Positions 45,540 through 54,610 of a stretch of DNA of 64,000 nucleotides are shown piece after piece (the stretch's first letter is position 1; the number at the start of each line of letters is the position of its first letter). The position numbers and the translations under genes are program-made. The notes below the pieces were generated by a model, which saw only the letters and a list, made by a program, of their open reading frames with translations, did no database searches and was not told where the DNA came from. Origin of the DNA: Shinella lacus (lineage in GTDB: Bacteria; Pseudomonadota; Alphaproteobacteria; Rhizobiales; Rhizobiaceae); contig NZ_WHSB02000016.1 in the NCBI RefSeq assembly GCF_010994755.1, positions 62,001-126,000 on the forward strand, in the 5' to 3' direction.

Positions 45540-46544
45540 CTACGGCGACGCAAAGAAAGTTCTTTCGTACATTCTCCACCCCAAAGTAGAGATACGAGTA
45601 TCTTTTGGCATCTGACCCAACTCCAGAATTGTTGTGTGGCGGCGAATATTGACTTCGGTCGCAGCCATCCAAGACGCAATAAGATTTGTCTTCCAGGTGA
45701 GCTGTTTAGGCAACGGCGTAATCAGACCCTTGCGAGGGAACACCTTCTCATTGACAAATCCTGTGCATAGCTCGCCGAAGGCCCCAGTGGTCAGGTCCGC
45801 GATGGCCGCTAGGTCTTCGAGAACGAGACTTCCATCATCTGCAATGCCCGTTGTGCTGCAGCGAATGTGGCCTAGGGAATGAGAGAAATAAGAAGCCATA
45901 ACACGCTGGAAAAGTTGCGTTAGGTCCGTAAGCAAGCTCACGTTCGCGGCAATATCGTCCTCATCGATAATCCAAAGAAGGTCTTGTCCCGGTGAGGACA
46001 GCCCTGACAAAAGAAATGCGCTTAGGTGCAAAACTCGGAGCAAGCGCTCTTGCACATTCGGCTTCCATCGCTTCAATAATTCGGCGCCCACCTCATCCTC
46101 GGCAGGCTTGGTGAAAAATGATCCACCCGCTTTGGAGATGGCAAACTGTGCCAAGTAGCCTTCGATACCAGCTGCCGCTTGCATGAATGGCACCAGTGCC
46201 TGACGCCGCATTCCATCGTTGAGTGCCTTAAATGACATTCGGCGGCGGTTCGGCAGAATAGCATCACGGAATTGGCGTTGCAGCGCCAACCATTCTTGGT
46301 TTTTAGCCAAGTCCAGTATCAAAAACGTGTAGGTATCAAAATGCTGCTTTTGATGATGGCCGCCGAAATCTGCGACAAGTAGAAGCGTGCGACCCCGCTT
46401 GAGGAATGGGAATTCCGAACGGTTAGCACTGACATCAGCGTTAAAGCTGTCCGCCAAAAGAGCCCCCACACCCGCAGGCGAAAAGGCTGGTTTGTGGATA
46501 GACGAAGGTAACAGATCGGATGAAACCCGAAAGGAAGTTGCCAT
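45540..46544 (-). CDS. unknown protein divergent from the DUF5131/TcmP genes
   Basis: 334 residues, with no family recognised. TLLLVADFGGHHQKQHFDTYTFLILD near residue 55 and DLLWIIDEDDIAANV near 190 place acidic residues on hydrophobic strands in a way reminiscent of RNase H-like folds (such as DUF3800); this is speculative. It shares a 145-base divergent spacer with the three-Cys DUF5131 gene, including an inverted repeat, so the three genes may form one module. It converges on the CHAT gene. Confidence 0.65.
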   Translation of the reverse strand: MATSFRVSSDLLPSSIHKPAFSPAGVGALLADSFNADVSANRSEFPFLKRGRTLLLVADFGGHHQKQHFDTYTFLILDLAKNQEWLALQRQFRDAILPNRRRMSFKALNDGMRRQALVPFMQAAAGIEGYLAQFAISKAGGSFFTKPAEDEVGAELLKRWKPNVQERLLRVLHLSAFLLSGLSSPGQDLLWIIDEDDIAANVSLLTDLTQLFQRVMASYFSHSLGHIRCSTTGIADDGSLVLEDLAAIADLTTGAFGELCTGFVNEKVFPRKGLITPLPKQLTWKTNLIASWMAATEVNIRRHTTILELGQMPKDTRISTLGWRMYERTFFASP

Positions 46545-46651
46545 ATGCGTTCAGCTTGGTCGTCGAGATAAAGTTTTCACTGTGGAGAAAAGTCGGCAGC
46601 ATTTCTACAATCTAAAGACGAGCACTGCAAATTAACGGGAATTAAGGGTAT

Positions 46652-46668
46652 GTTGATGTCATATCAAC
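46652..46668. promoter_or_regulatory. inverted repeat in the divergent DUF5131 spacer
   Basis: GTTGAT (46652-46657) and ATCAAC (46663-46668) flank 5 bases, forming a 17-base operator-like element 22 bases before the DUF5131 start. Confidence 0.45.
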
Positions 46669-46689
46669 CGGACTATCGGAGGGTTGCAA

Positions 46690-47466
46690 ATGGCTGAGAC
46701 ACAGATCGAATGGACCGACGCGACATGGAATCCCGTCGCGGGTTGCACCATCATGTCCGCTGGATGCACCAACTGCTACGCAATGGCCATGGCAAAGCGA
46801 CTGGAAGCTATGCATGTTGACAAATATGTGGGCTTAACCCGTAAGAGCGGTACAAGGACAATCTGGACCGGGGTTGTGCGGGAAGACGAATCCGCTCTCC
46901 TCATTCCGCATGCCTGGAAAAAGCCCCGCAAGATTTTCGTCAATTCGATGAGCGACCTTTTCCATGATTCGGTCTCCGATGAATTCATTCTAAAAGTCTG
47001 GCAGGTGATGCGCGAGACGCCACACCACAACTACCAGATTCTCACCAAACGGCCAGAACGTATGGCGACTGTTATCCACCAGGTGATTGGCGACGTTTTG
47101 CCGAACGTGTGGCTTGGAACCAGTGTCGAGGACAAAGCTGTGACGGACCGCATTGACCATCTTCGTCAAGTGCCGGCAGCCATTCGCTTCATCTCCTTTG
47201 AACCGCTGATCGGTTCTGTCGGAGCCATAGATCTTACGAATATCCACTGGGCTATCGTTGGCGGAGAAAGCGGCAAATCTGCTCGACCACTGCAGGAGGA
47301 GTGGATCGATGAGATATACAACACTTGCCTAGAACACGATACGGCGTTCTTTTTCAAGCAATGGGGAACGTGGGGCAAAGATAACAAACGGCGTTCGAAG
47401 AAAGCAAATGGCCGAGAATATAAGGGTCGCACATGGGATCAGATGCCAATCCATGCAGTATCGTGA
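46690..47466 (+). CDS. DUF5131 (phage Gp37/Gp68 type) three-Cys-motif protein
   Basis: 258 residues. The N-terminus IEWTDATWNPVAGCTIMSAGCTNCYA carries C19, C26 and C29, the three-Cys motif that resembles a radical-SAM cluster site. NSMSDLFHDSVSD, YQILTKRPERM, NVWLGTSVED and WAIVGGESG are family landmarks. ATG 46690 has GGAGGG upstream. The family is common in phages and defence-rich regions and is paired by definition with TcmP proteins, one of which follows 34 bases later. The reaction is unknown. Confidence 0.92.
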   Translation: MAETQIEWTDATWNPVAGCTIMSAGCTNCYAMAMAKRLEAMHVDKYVGLTRKSGTRTIWTGVVREDESALLIPHAWKKPRKIFVNSMSDLFHDSVSDEFILKVWQVMRETPHHNYQILTKRPERMATVIHQVIGDVLPNVWLGTSVEDKAVTDRIDHLRQVPAAIRFISFEPLIGSVGAIDLTNIHWAIVGGESGKSARPLQEEWIDEIYNTCLEHDTAFFFKQWGTWGKDNKRRSKKANGREYKGRTWDQMPIHAVS

Positions 47467-47500
47467 GCTGACCACAGAACGTTTTCACAGTGGGGGATGA

Positions 47501-48748
47501 GTGGTCAGGAAACGGTATGATTGGGAAGGTGGCGCGCAACTTGACGAGCACTCGAAGCGCAAACACAAGATTCTGCACGAGTACGTTCTGCAATATATAG
47601 TCGTCAGATGTAAGCACCCGCAGCAGCCACGTTTTCGCTTCGCCATTATCGACGGTTTCGCTGGTGCCGGACGATATGCTGGAGGCGCCGTGGGCTCGCC
47701 GCTTATATTCGTTGACCGAATGCGGGTGGCTGCCGAGCAGATAAATCTGGCACGGGCGATCGAAGGGCTCTCCAACATTGACCTCGAATGCCACTTGATT
47801 CTGAACGACGCCGACCCAGCCGCAGTTTCTCTACTTAGGCAGAATATTGCTCCATTGCTTGCCGAAGTGCGGGAAACCAGCAAAAATCTTCGGATTGAGA
47901 CCAGCATCCTCAACGAGCCATTCGAAGACGCTTACCCAAAGATCAAAACGATACTAACATCGGCGAAAATTACGAATGTGCTGTTCAACCTGGATCAATG
48001 CGGACATAGCTATGTGGACCGCGCCACCTTGGTAGATATAATCCGGACCTACCAATCCGAAATTTTCTACACCTTCAGTATCCAGTCGTTCTTGGCCTTT
48101 TTGAGCCGAACAAACCCCGATCTCCTGCTGTCACAACTGGCTTTCCTTGGCTTGCCAATTCGAGATATCGAACAGTTAAATTTTCCTATGAGCAACGAAC
48201 GATGGCTGGGCACGGCTGAGCGCCTCGTATTCGATGCGTTTCAGGTCTGCGCGCCATTTGTGAGCCCTTTCTCCATCCACAATCCAGATGGATGGCGTTA
48301 CTGGTTTATCCACTTCGCCAAGTCGTACCGCGCCCGCCAAGTCTATAACAACGTCTTGCATGACAACAGCAGCTCGCAAGCCCATTTCGGCAGGGCCGGC
48401 CTAAATATGCTGAGTTACAACGCTCGCCATACAGACGGCCATCTTTACCTATTCGATCAAGCAGGGCGCACAACAGCAGTTGATCAACTACGGGATGATG
48501 TCCCTCGACTTCTAGGCGAGCGGGGCCATGCGATTAATGTCCTTGCTTTCTATGAAAGCATCTACAATTTGACGCCTGCGCATTCGGCCGACATACTTTC
48601 ATCGCTAATTGGTAACCCCGAGCTCAAGGTCACGACCAAATCCGGAGGCGAACGCCGCAAGGCCAGTACCATTAAGGTAGATGATACTATCAGGCTCAAC
48701 CCGCAACGGACATTCCATCAACTTCTACGGCCGATTGAAAACCGCTGA
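47501..48748 (+). CDS. tcmP: three-Cys-motif partner protein TcmP (1)
   Basis: 415 residues. The N-terminal region resembles a class I methyltransferase: AIIDGFAGAGRY (motif I), GSPLIF, LILNDADP and LFNLDQCGHSYVD in the position where relatives have D-P-F/Y-G. The C-terminal part (about 260-415) is unknown. It starts at GTG 47501 behind GGGGG and is almost certainly cotranscribed with the DUF5131 gene. The family name comes only from this genomic association. Confidence 0.88.
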   Translation: MVRKRYDWEGGAQLDEHSKRKHKILHEYVLQYIVVRCKHPQQPRFRFAIIDGFAGAGRYAGGAVGSPLIFVDRMRVAAEQINLARAIEGLSNIDLECHLILNDADPAAVSLLRQNIAPLLAEVRETSKNLRIETSILNEPFEDAYPKIKTILTSAKITNVLFNLDQCGHSYVDRATLVDIIRTYQSEIFYTFSIQSFLAFLSRTNPDLLLSQLAFLGLPIRDIEQLNFPMSNERWLGTAERLVFDAFQVCAPFVSPFSIHNPDGWRYWFIHFAKSYRARQVYNNVLHDNSSSQAHFGRAGLNMLSYNARHTDGHLYLFDQAGRTTAVDQLRDDVPRLLGERGHAINVLAFYESIYNLTPAHSADILSSLIGNPELKVTTKSGGERRKASTIKVDDTIRLNPQRTFHQLLRPIENR

Positions 48749-48766
48749 GCAGAATTCTGATTGTAT

Positions 48767-49678
48767 CTAGGTGGATCCTTTCCGGACCTTAGGTAGCTTA
48801 TCCCCCATTCTCAGGATGTAATCTGCACCCTCAAGGCCCTTGCGATGCGGGCCGGCCCACAACAAATAGTAAAGCGGTGCGCCACGCGTGTTGCAGATCA
48901 GCCTTGGCGTCGACACGAAGCCGAATGCGTCCTTCAGGTTCCGCCGATACAATTCTAGCAAGCGGTCAGAATAATCGTCTCGCTTGCGGAGTTCTGTGGA
49001 TGCGAACAGGCCATGGGCATCAGAAGAGTAAACCTCATCGAACCATTCGCGGCTACCGAAGTAGCGATCCAACGTGTCTGCCCAAGCGACGGGAACTTTG
49101 CCATCATTGGGGAGCATTCGATTGAGCGCCATGTTGAGCGCGAAATTCACAACAACCTCGAACAGTCCGGTATTCGCCAAGGCCTGTACGCTCGACCACT
49201 CGAGCCTCGCACCAAAAGGGTCGAGAAACGCGACGCCACGATGACTACTCTTCGAAATTGCTTGGCCTGCGACCCATGCAATTCCTTCTGTTGCTGGCGC
49301 TTTTAGTTTCGTTATGTGCCGGCGCTCGCCGAATTCGGCTTCGACATCGCTCAGTTCCTCGGCGCGGTTAGCATCGGGTTCTATAAAAACGTAGCGTGAA
49401 AAGGGGTTGGCTATGCTAAGCGCAACCCTGGGCGATCCATCAAGGAATTCAGCCTGCCCAGAATCTTGTTCGGCGGGCGCTTCCAATAAATCGAGCATTG
49501 CGAGCGGCTCATTCTTGCTACGAATCTTTGCGCGCCCGCCACCCGCAAATGCGTCAACATAGATGGTGCGCCACGGCTGGTTCTTCAGGACCTTCGTATA
49601 GAAATCGAGATAGCGGGCCAGGATATCTAGCTTTTCTTTTGCCCATGGGCCAACCTCAGCGACCATCAGAACACTCAC
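48767..49678 (-). CDS. tcmP: three-Cys-motif partner protein TcmP (2)
   Basis: 303 residues from GTG 49678 (ATG 49666 is an alternative). The methyltransferase-like motifs are complete: TIYVDAFAGGGRA, DGSPRVAL, YVFIEPD and VAFLDPFGARLEW. It converges on the other TcmP gene 18 bases away and is transcribed away from Hachiman. The two share the family but little sequence, so they are not a recent duplication. Confidence 0.85.
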   Translation of the reverse strand: MSVLMVAEVGPWAKEKLDILARYLDFYTKVLKNQPWRTIYVDAFAGGGRAKIRSKNEPLAMLDLLEAPAEQDSGQAEFLDGSPRVALSIANPFSRYVFIEPDANRAEELSDVEAEFGERRHITKLKAPATEGIAWVAGQAISKSSHRGVAFLDPFGARLEWSSVQALANTGLFEVVVNFALNMALNRMLPNDGKVPVAWADTLDRYFGSREWFDEVYSSDAHGLFASTELRKRDDYSDRLLELYRRNLKDAFGFVSTPRLICNTRGAPLYYLLWAGPHRKGLEGADYILRMGDKLPKVRKGST

Positions 49679-49807
49679 AGCGATTCATCCAAGCCCACAA
49701 CGTAGGGGTGTTTTGAACGCCATTCAATTGGCGTGAACACCTCAAAGAGAATTACGCAGTGCTTCGAAGCGGTTTGTGATGTCGTGTGCAATACCCAGCG
49801 TTGGTGC

Positions 49808-52800
49808 CTACGGTAGTTCCCAGCGGGCTTCGCCACGGCCAATCCTTATTATTCGGGCGCTCTGGCCGTCGGCCGCATATTCAACATGCAACAGGCGGGG
49901 AGAGAATTGCCTTAGGCGATGTTTAATGCCAACTACGTGCTTGAAATCTGGCGTCGTTACCGAGACCACTCCGTCAGCCGGGTTGATGCTGATCCGACCG
50001 GGGATCGCGCAGTTGAGGAATGCTGGAAGGGCACTTTGCATATTCCATTCCTGCGCTGCCCATTTAACTACTGGCCCCGATAAGGCCTCGTTTCGGAACT
50101 GTTTCCAGATGGAGCCAGTGTTGGCTGTCGGCCAGTCTGGCTGGTCGCTAAGTGCTGCAATCTCATTTGAACCTAACCACTGGTTCATTTCCCCACGCGT
50201 CACGAAAGCGGGTTTGGTCTCACGGATGGCGGCCATAGCCGCGATCCGCGAGGGCAGGCCTGCTCGAACTAGCATCGCCATCATTGTCTGCGGAACGCCC
50301 GCCTCAATAGTTGCAGCGGCGCTGCCCTCAATGGTATCGCTTTCACCACCCTCGGCGCGTCGACGCATGCGGACGGCTTCGATCGCCCAGACGAGCCGGT
50401 AAACAAAAGCGTCCTCGACAACTCGCATGTTTTCGAGCCCAAGAGCGACGACGTCTGTACCAGCGAGCCAAGCACCAAGCAGGTCGCGCCAGTTGCCAGG
50501 CAGCTCGACATCCGGAACGAATGGCCGGATCGCGAACAGGCGTTCGGCCATGCCAATGAGCGACGCGCTGAGAACAGGGAGGTTTCCTGCCAAGGCGGCG
50601 GCATCGGCTTGATCCAGCAAAGCGGTGAGATCCGCCGCTATCGCGTCGATAGCCAAGCCAGCTTCAAGCCCGACACCCATGGCAAACGTCGCGCGACGCT
50701 GGTTTACGGTAGACTTGTTCCAAATCAGGCTTGCGCGTGCCCAAAGAACCCAGAGCTGGTTCGATCGAGTTTGGGGGCCGAGGCGACCGATCTGGCGTGC
50801 CCAAAGCGAGCCAGTCAATGCCTCGTCAAGAAGACGCGGGAGTTCCGCACTGTCGGTGTCGAGAGCCTCGATCAAACCAAATACGGTTGCGTCCAACCGC
50901 TCGATCAAGCTTTCGATTGAGTCCGTATCCTCCGCCTGGTCTTGCGGATACCATGCTTCCTGCGCGTTGGCGAGATACTCGATAGCGTCGGCCCGAAGGA
51001 AGACGTTTGTCCGTGCGAGACGCGTTATGACTTCGGAGATGACTGAAATGATACCGCTCGTCAATGAGCGGGCCTTTGACGATCCGACAAGCTCCCGCCA
51101 GGCTCGGGCCCGCCAGTTTTCGGGCTGGTACATGACGTGAAGCACAAGGCCCTCCAGGTCGACAAAGGCGCGGCCAGCCCTACCCGCCACGTTGGCGAAC
51201 TCTTCGCCGGACAGCGGCACGCCCGCCCGATAGAGTGTGGGAATGAGAAGCACGGCGGCATTCAGATTGAGCCCCTGCGCAAGAGTAGGCGAGGCGACGG
51301 TTACGCGGAGAATCCCGGCGGCAAGCAATGCCTCGACCTCTCGGAGAAAAGGGCCCGGCAAACGCCCGTGGTGTATGGCGACGCCAATGGGCAAGCATTG
51401 CACCGCGGGATGGTTTGGACCCAACCATTCGCGACCGACGGCCAGCGCGCGTTCCACCTGCGCGGGGTCATCGAGCAACGACGCCAGATATCCGCGCCTG
51501 TGAAGATCGACAACAGTTTCCGCGTAACCTTCAACATGGTCGCGTTGCGTGCAGAAAATCAGCGCTCGCTTCCCCTGAGCCGAAAACCTCCACGCGGCCG
51601 CAAGCGTCAGCTCCTTGTTGTCTCTGGGAAACGGAGTTCGCCGTGGGCGAATAGCCGGCTCCTCGGGAATGAAGTGCCTTATGTAGGGGCCACCCGCTTC
51701 GAGGTCGAAGCCTAGCCGGCCGGATTTTCCCTGCCACGTGAGTGTTCCAAAACGCTGTCGGGTGGGGCGCCAACCCGACTGTATTGGAGAACCGGGTGCA
51801 TCACTGCGTATCCAAGCGGTGAGATCATTGAGCTGGTCTCCATCAGGGAGTATCGCTGAGAGGCACACGATACGGCGGGCTGCATTGTCCGGACGGCGGA
51901 GTAGTCGTTGCACCAAGCTTTCGTAACGTATCTCGCGTTCACTCGGTCCAATGAGATGGCCCTCATCGAGGACGACCAGCCCAACGTCGGCGATGATGGT
52001 GGGATCGTTACGAAGCGCGAAGTCCAGTTTCTCCGGCGTGGCTATTACGATATCCTGCGACCGAAGGGCGTCCTCATCGCCGATCGCCACACCACTGGCG
52101 CCATAGAGCGAGGAAACCGTGAACCCGAGGCTTGCAAATGTCTTCCGAAAGGAGCGCTCCGTCTGCGCAGAAAGAGCTCGCAGTGGTGTTACAATCAGAA
52201 CGCGATGACCAGATGCGAGCGCCATTAACGCGGCGATCTCGGCAATTCGCGTCTTTCCGGCGCTCGTCGGAAGAGCAACGACAAGATCATCAGCGAGATC
52301 TATCGCGCGCCGCGCCGCCTCCAGTTGCGACGGCCAAAGTTCGACCTCTGCAACACGTCTGGAATAGAGTTCTCCGACAAAGAGTCTCCGCAGCGCCCTA
52401 TATCCTTCGGCACCAGCCGGCCCCTCGACGGGAAGGATTTGATGCAGGCTGCTAGCCCACAGGTCATCGATCAGGTTCAGGGCGATCCGTGCAGTCCACC
52501 ACAGGCTCACCGCACTTGCGTGCTTGGCCAAGGAGATTGCTCTGCGCAACAACGACCTCGCCTCATCGACGAGGGCTGCGACTCCCGTCTGAAGTGCGAA
52601 TTCGAAAAAGGCGAGCGAACGGAAGATCGTCGTCGTGACAACGAGCCTTACCACATCGTCCGGGTCAAGCTCACCTTCCGCTGCAGACCGCGTAACGCTC
52701 TCGTCGCCATGGGCCGGATCGAGAAGCCAATTTCTTGCTTGCGTGCCCAGCCTGTCGAGGTCTCGCAGGATGAGAAACGCTAGTGCTTCCTCAGGTGGTG

Positions 52801-53209
52801 CGAAATTCGGCCGGTCAGTTCGCTGTGAAATTAGCGAAAAGGCCAATGCGGAATAACTTGCAAGATGATATGATGCGGCGCCTGCTATGCGATAAAAACC
52901 TCGGTTGACGTCATCCGGCGCGCCATTTTGAACCAGCGCCTCAAACGCATTGCCGGCCCGTGCAAAGCCTCTCCGCCAAACCTCTGGCTCGCCCTGCGCC
53001 TCGCGAAGAGCCATGGATGCCCGCAACAGCGATAAGGCGTATTCTGCAAGATCCGTGTCGATCGTGTTGCCGAATGCAGGCGCGTCGTCTGGAAGAACGC
53101 CGTCTTGACGAACGATAGAACGCGCCTCACCGCGAGCCTGCAGCCGGCCTCTGGCGCCGTCTGCAGCGACCAGGTTTAGGAAGGTTGTTAGCTCCTCAAT
53201 CGTTTCCAA
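49808..53209 (-). CDS. hamB: Hachiman helicase HamB
   Basis: 1133 residues of a Ski2-like superfamily 2 helicase. A helical N-terminal region (1-285) precedes RecA-like domain 1 with Walker A PTSAGKT (314-320) and DEGH (415-418), then domain 2 with TLAQGLNL and NVAGRAGRA, and a large C-terminal helical part. It overlaps hamA by 14 bases. In characterised Hachiman, the helicase holds HamA inactive and releases its nuclease on sensing damaged or phage DNA. Confidence 0.9.
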   Translation of the reverse strand: METIEELTTFLNLVAADGARGRLQARGEARSIVRQDGVLPDDAPAFGNTIDTDLAEYALSLLRASMALREAQGEPEVWRRGFARAGNAFEALVQNGAPDDVNRGFYRIAGAASYHLASYSALAFSLISQRTDRPNFAPPEEALAFLILRDLDRLGTQARNWLLDPAHGDESVTRSAAEGELDPDDVVRLVVTTTIFRSLAFFEFALQTGVAALVDEARSLLRRAISLAKHASAVSLWWTARIALNLIDDLWASSLHQILPVEGPAGAEGYRALRRLFVGELYSRRVAEVELWPSQLEAARRAIDLADDLVVALPTSAGKTRIAEIAALMALASGHRVLIVTPLRALSAQTERSFRKTFASLGFTVSSLYGASGVAIGDEDALRSQDIVIATPEKLDFALRNDPTIIADVGLVVLDEGHLIGPSEREIRYESLVQRLLRRPDNAARRIVCLSAILPDGDQLNDLTAWIRSDAPGSPIQSGWRPTRQRFGTLTWQGKSGRLGFDLEAGGPYIRHFIPEEPAIRPRRTPFPRDNKELTLAAAWRFSAQGKRALIFCTQRDHVEGYAETVVDLHRRGYLASLLDDPAQVERALAVGREWLGPNHPAVQCLPIGVAIHHGRLPGPFLREVEALLAAGILRVTVASPTLAQGLNLNAAVLLIPTLYRAGVPLSGEEFANVAGRAGRAFVDLEGLVLHVMYQPENWRARAWRELVGSSKARSLTSGIISVISEVITRLARTNVFLRADAIEYLANAQEAWYPQDQAEDTDSIESLIERLDATVFGLIEALDTDSAELPRLLDEALTGSLWARQIGRLGPQTRSNQLWVLWARASLIWNKSTVNQRRATFAMGVGLEAGLAIDAIAADLTALLDQADAAALAGNLPVLSASLIGMAERLFAIRPFVPDVELPGNWRDLLGAWLAGTDVVALGLENMRVVEDAFVYRLVWAIEAVRMRRRAEGGESDTIEGSAAATIEAGVPQTMMAMLVRAGLPSRIAAMAAIRETKPAFVTRGEMNQWLGSNEIAALSDQPDWPTANTGSIWKQFRNEALSGPVVKWAAQEWNMQSALPAFLNCAIPGRISINPADGVVSVTTPDFKHVVGIKHRLRQFSPRLLHVEYAADGQSARIIRIGRGEARWELP

Positions 53210-53972
53210 GGGCGAGAGCTCCTTCGTACGAAAGCCTTATGAACTCCTGGTGATCAACGATGCGAAGATGAATAACCGTGTGCGTCCGCTCGGGACCGGC
53301 GGCCTGAAGATCATCAATGAGCGCCTGAGGTGTTGCATTTCCTGACATCGTAAAAAGAGCGTGGTCTATGCGTGTCGCAGGTACTGCTCGATTGGCCACT
53401 TCATTGCGTATCGCACGTCCGACCGTCGCGCTTTCATCTTCGCGCTCCATTAATCGGTCGGCGATGAAAAGCAGGGAAGTCGCAGTCGGACGGCCGTTGT
53501 CGCGGGAGAGGGCCATTCGGGCTTCGGATATTGTCGCGCCCGCCAGTTGCGCACGGCTCTTGGCCTCCCCCTTTAGCAGGAAGAGATCGCCGGCGGCGTC
53601 CATACGCACTCCGATAAAGTCGTCGCCTCGCAAGGCCATCTCGCGTCCATCTTTGTAGCGAAGTCGCCGAACTGGAACGGAAAAGCCAAGTTGCTCCTCA
53701 ACAAGTTCCGTTGCTAAGATTTCGCCGAGTTCGCCTGATCGTGCACGTGATGTTCGGGGAAGGCGCTCAGCCAATAGGGCGGCAGCGCCAGGAAAGCCCA
53801 GATCACGGATGTCATCGGCAATGCGCTCCATGTCGTCGTAGTGCGAGCGAAGGATATCTGGAAGCCGATCGGCGATTGCCGCCCGCCCACCGTCGAGTTC
53901 TGTCAGGCGCCGAAGATGCTTGCGGCCATCCTGCTGATGATCACTGTCGCACCAATCATTGAATAGTGGCAC
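53196..53972 (-). CDS. hamA: Hachiman nuclease HamA (DUF1837)
   Basis: 258 residues. The C-terminal half is a DUF1837 PD-(D/E)xK-type nuclease: SGELGEILATELVEEQLGF (E81/E84), LRGDDFIGV (D117/D118) and LFLLKGEAKSRAQ (E136, K138). GTG 53972 is chosen for the GGGGGG three bases upstream; a TTG at 53993 is possible. The 14-base overlap with hamB and the gene order match known Hachiman loci. It is the effector of the system. Confidence 0.88.
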   Translation of the reverse strand: MPLFNDWCDSDHQQDGRKHLRRLTELDGGRAAIADRLPDILRSHYDDMERIADDIRDLGFPGAAALLAERLPRTSRARSGELGEILATELVEEQLGFSVPVRRLRYKDGREMALRGDDFIGVRMDAAGDLFLLKGEAKSRAQLAGATISEARMALSRDNGRPTATSLLFIADRLMEREDESATVGRAIRNEVANRAVPATRIDHALFTMSGNATPQALIDDLQAAGPERTHTVIHLRIVDHQEFIRLSYEGALALGND

Positions 53973-54034
53973 GTTCCCCCCTTGCCGTCGCAACTCGTCT
54001 GGTCACGTTCGGTCATCCATGCCATTGCCTCGAC

Positions 54035-54067
54035 CTACTCAACTAGTCCGAGTAGGCAGGCTTACTC
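54035..54067. promoter_or_regulatory. repeated operator half-sites upstream of hamA
   Basis: CTACTC (54035-54040), GAGTAG (54050-54055) and TACTC (54063-54067) form two overlapping inverted repeats with spacers of about 8-9 bases, 63-95 bases before the hamA start. Such arrays commonly bind repressors of defence genes; no obvious regulator gene is adjacent. Confidence 0.45.
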
Positions 54068-54082
54068 GCCTTTTGTGTTAAA

Positions 54083-54343
54083 TTACAACAGCCAATTCAC
54101 TTTACTGAGAGTATCCGCGATTTTTGACGCGAAATGGGGCTCGATCCGCCCAGCGTGTTCAATTTTGCCGTAGATGTGCTTGCGCATGCTCAGCACGGAG
54201 CGGAACCCTATCGCTTTCGCGTAATCGGACGGTAAGACGCCGCATGGGACAGCTCGGCGCGGAGGAAGCGCCGATCGCCCTGCCATAAGGCGCTCGTGAA
54301 TTCGAACCCTTTTTGGAATGGATTTCTCTAGATTACACCCCAC
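54083..54343 (-). CDS. doubtful small protein upstream of Hachiman
   Basis: An 86-residue open frame with a basic N-terminus and VLPSDYAKAIGFRSVLSMRKHIYGKIEHAG, which could form helices. It overlaps the end of the RHE_PE00001 remnant by 16 bases, has no clear ribosome site, and I recognise no family. It may be the tail of a broken gene or not coding. Confidence 0.25.
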   Translation of the reverse strand: MGCNLEKSIPKRVRIHERLMAGRSALPPRRAVPCGVLPSDYAKAIGFRSVLSMRKHIYGKIEHAGRIEPHFASKIADTLSKVNWLL

Positions 54344-54591
54344 GCTAGAAACCTCCCCCTCCCCGTCATTTCGCGAAGCCCAAGCTCCGTCACGATCCGC
54401 CTCGCCGCCTGCGGCGTGACCCCGAGCGTTTTGGTGACCGTCCCGGCATGAACGAGCGGTGTCGCCATGACGAGATCGACAAGCTCCGGCAGTTTCGAGG
54501 AGATCCGCCTCCCCGACAGTTTCCGCTCCATCATTTTTCGCGGGAGCGCCAAGCGGTCATGCTCTTTCATGCCGATCTCGGCGGCCGCGGT
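54328..54591 (-). pseudogene. C-terminal remnant of an RHE_PE00001-family (DUF1612) protein
   Basis: The frame TAAAEIGMKEHDRLALPRK to ELVDLVMATPLVHAGTV and LGVTPQAARRIVTELGLREM is the conserved C-terminal helix-turn-helix of this rhizobial family, whose intact members are about 350-400 residues. The 5' part is absent; the remnant begins about 20 bases after the ScpB-like stop. In other plasmids the intact gene follows the ScpB-like gene, so an internal deletion has occurred. Confidence 0.72.
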
Positions 54592-54610
54592 TTGCGCCTT
54601 ATCAACTCTT

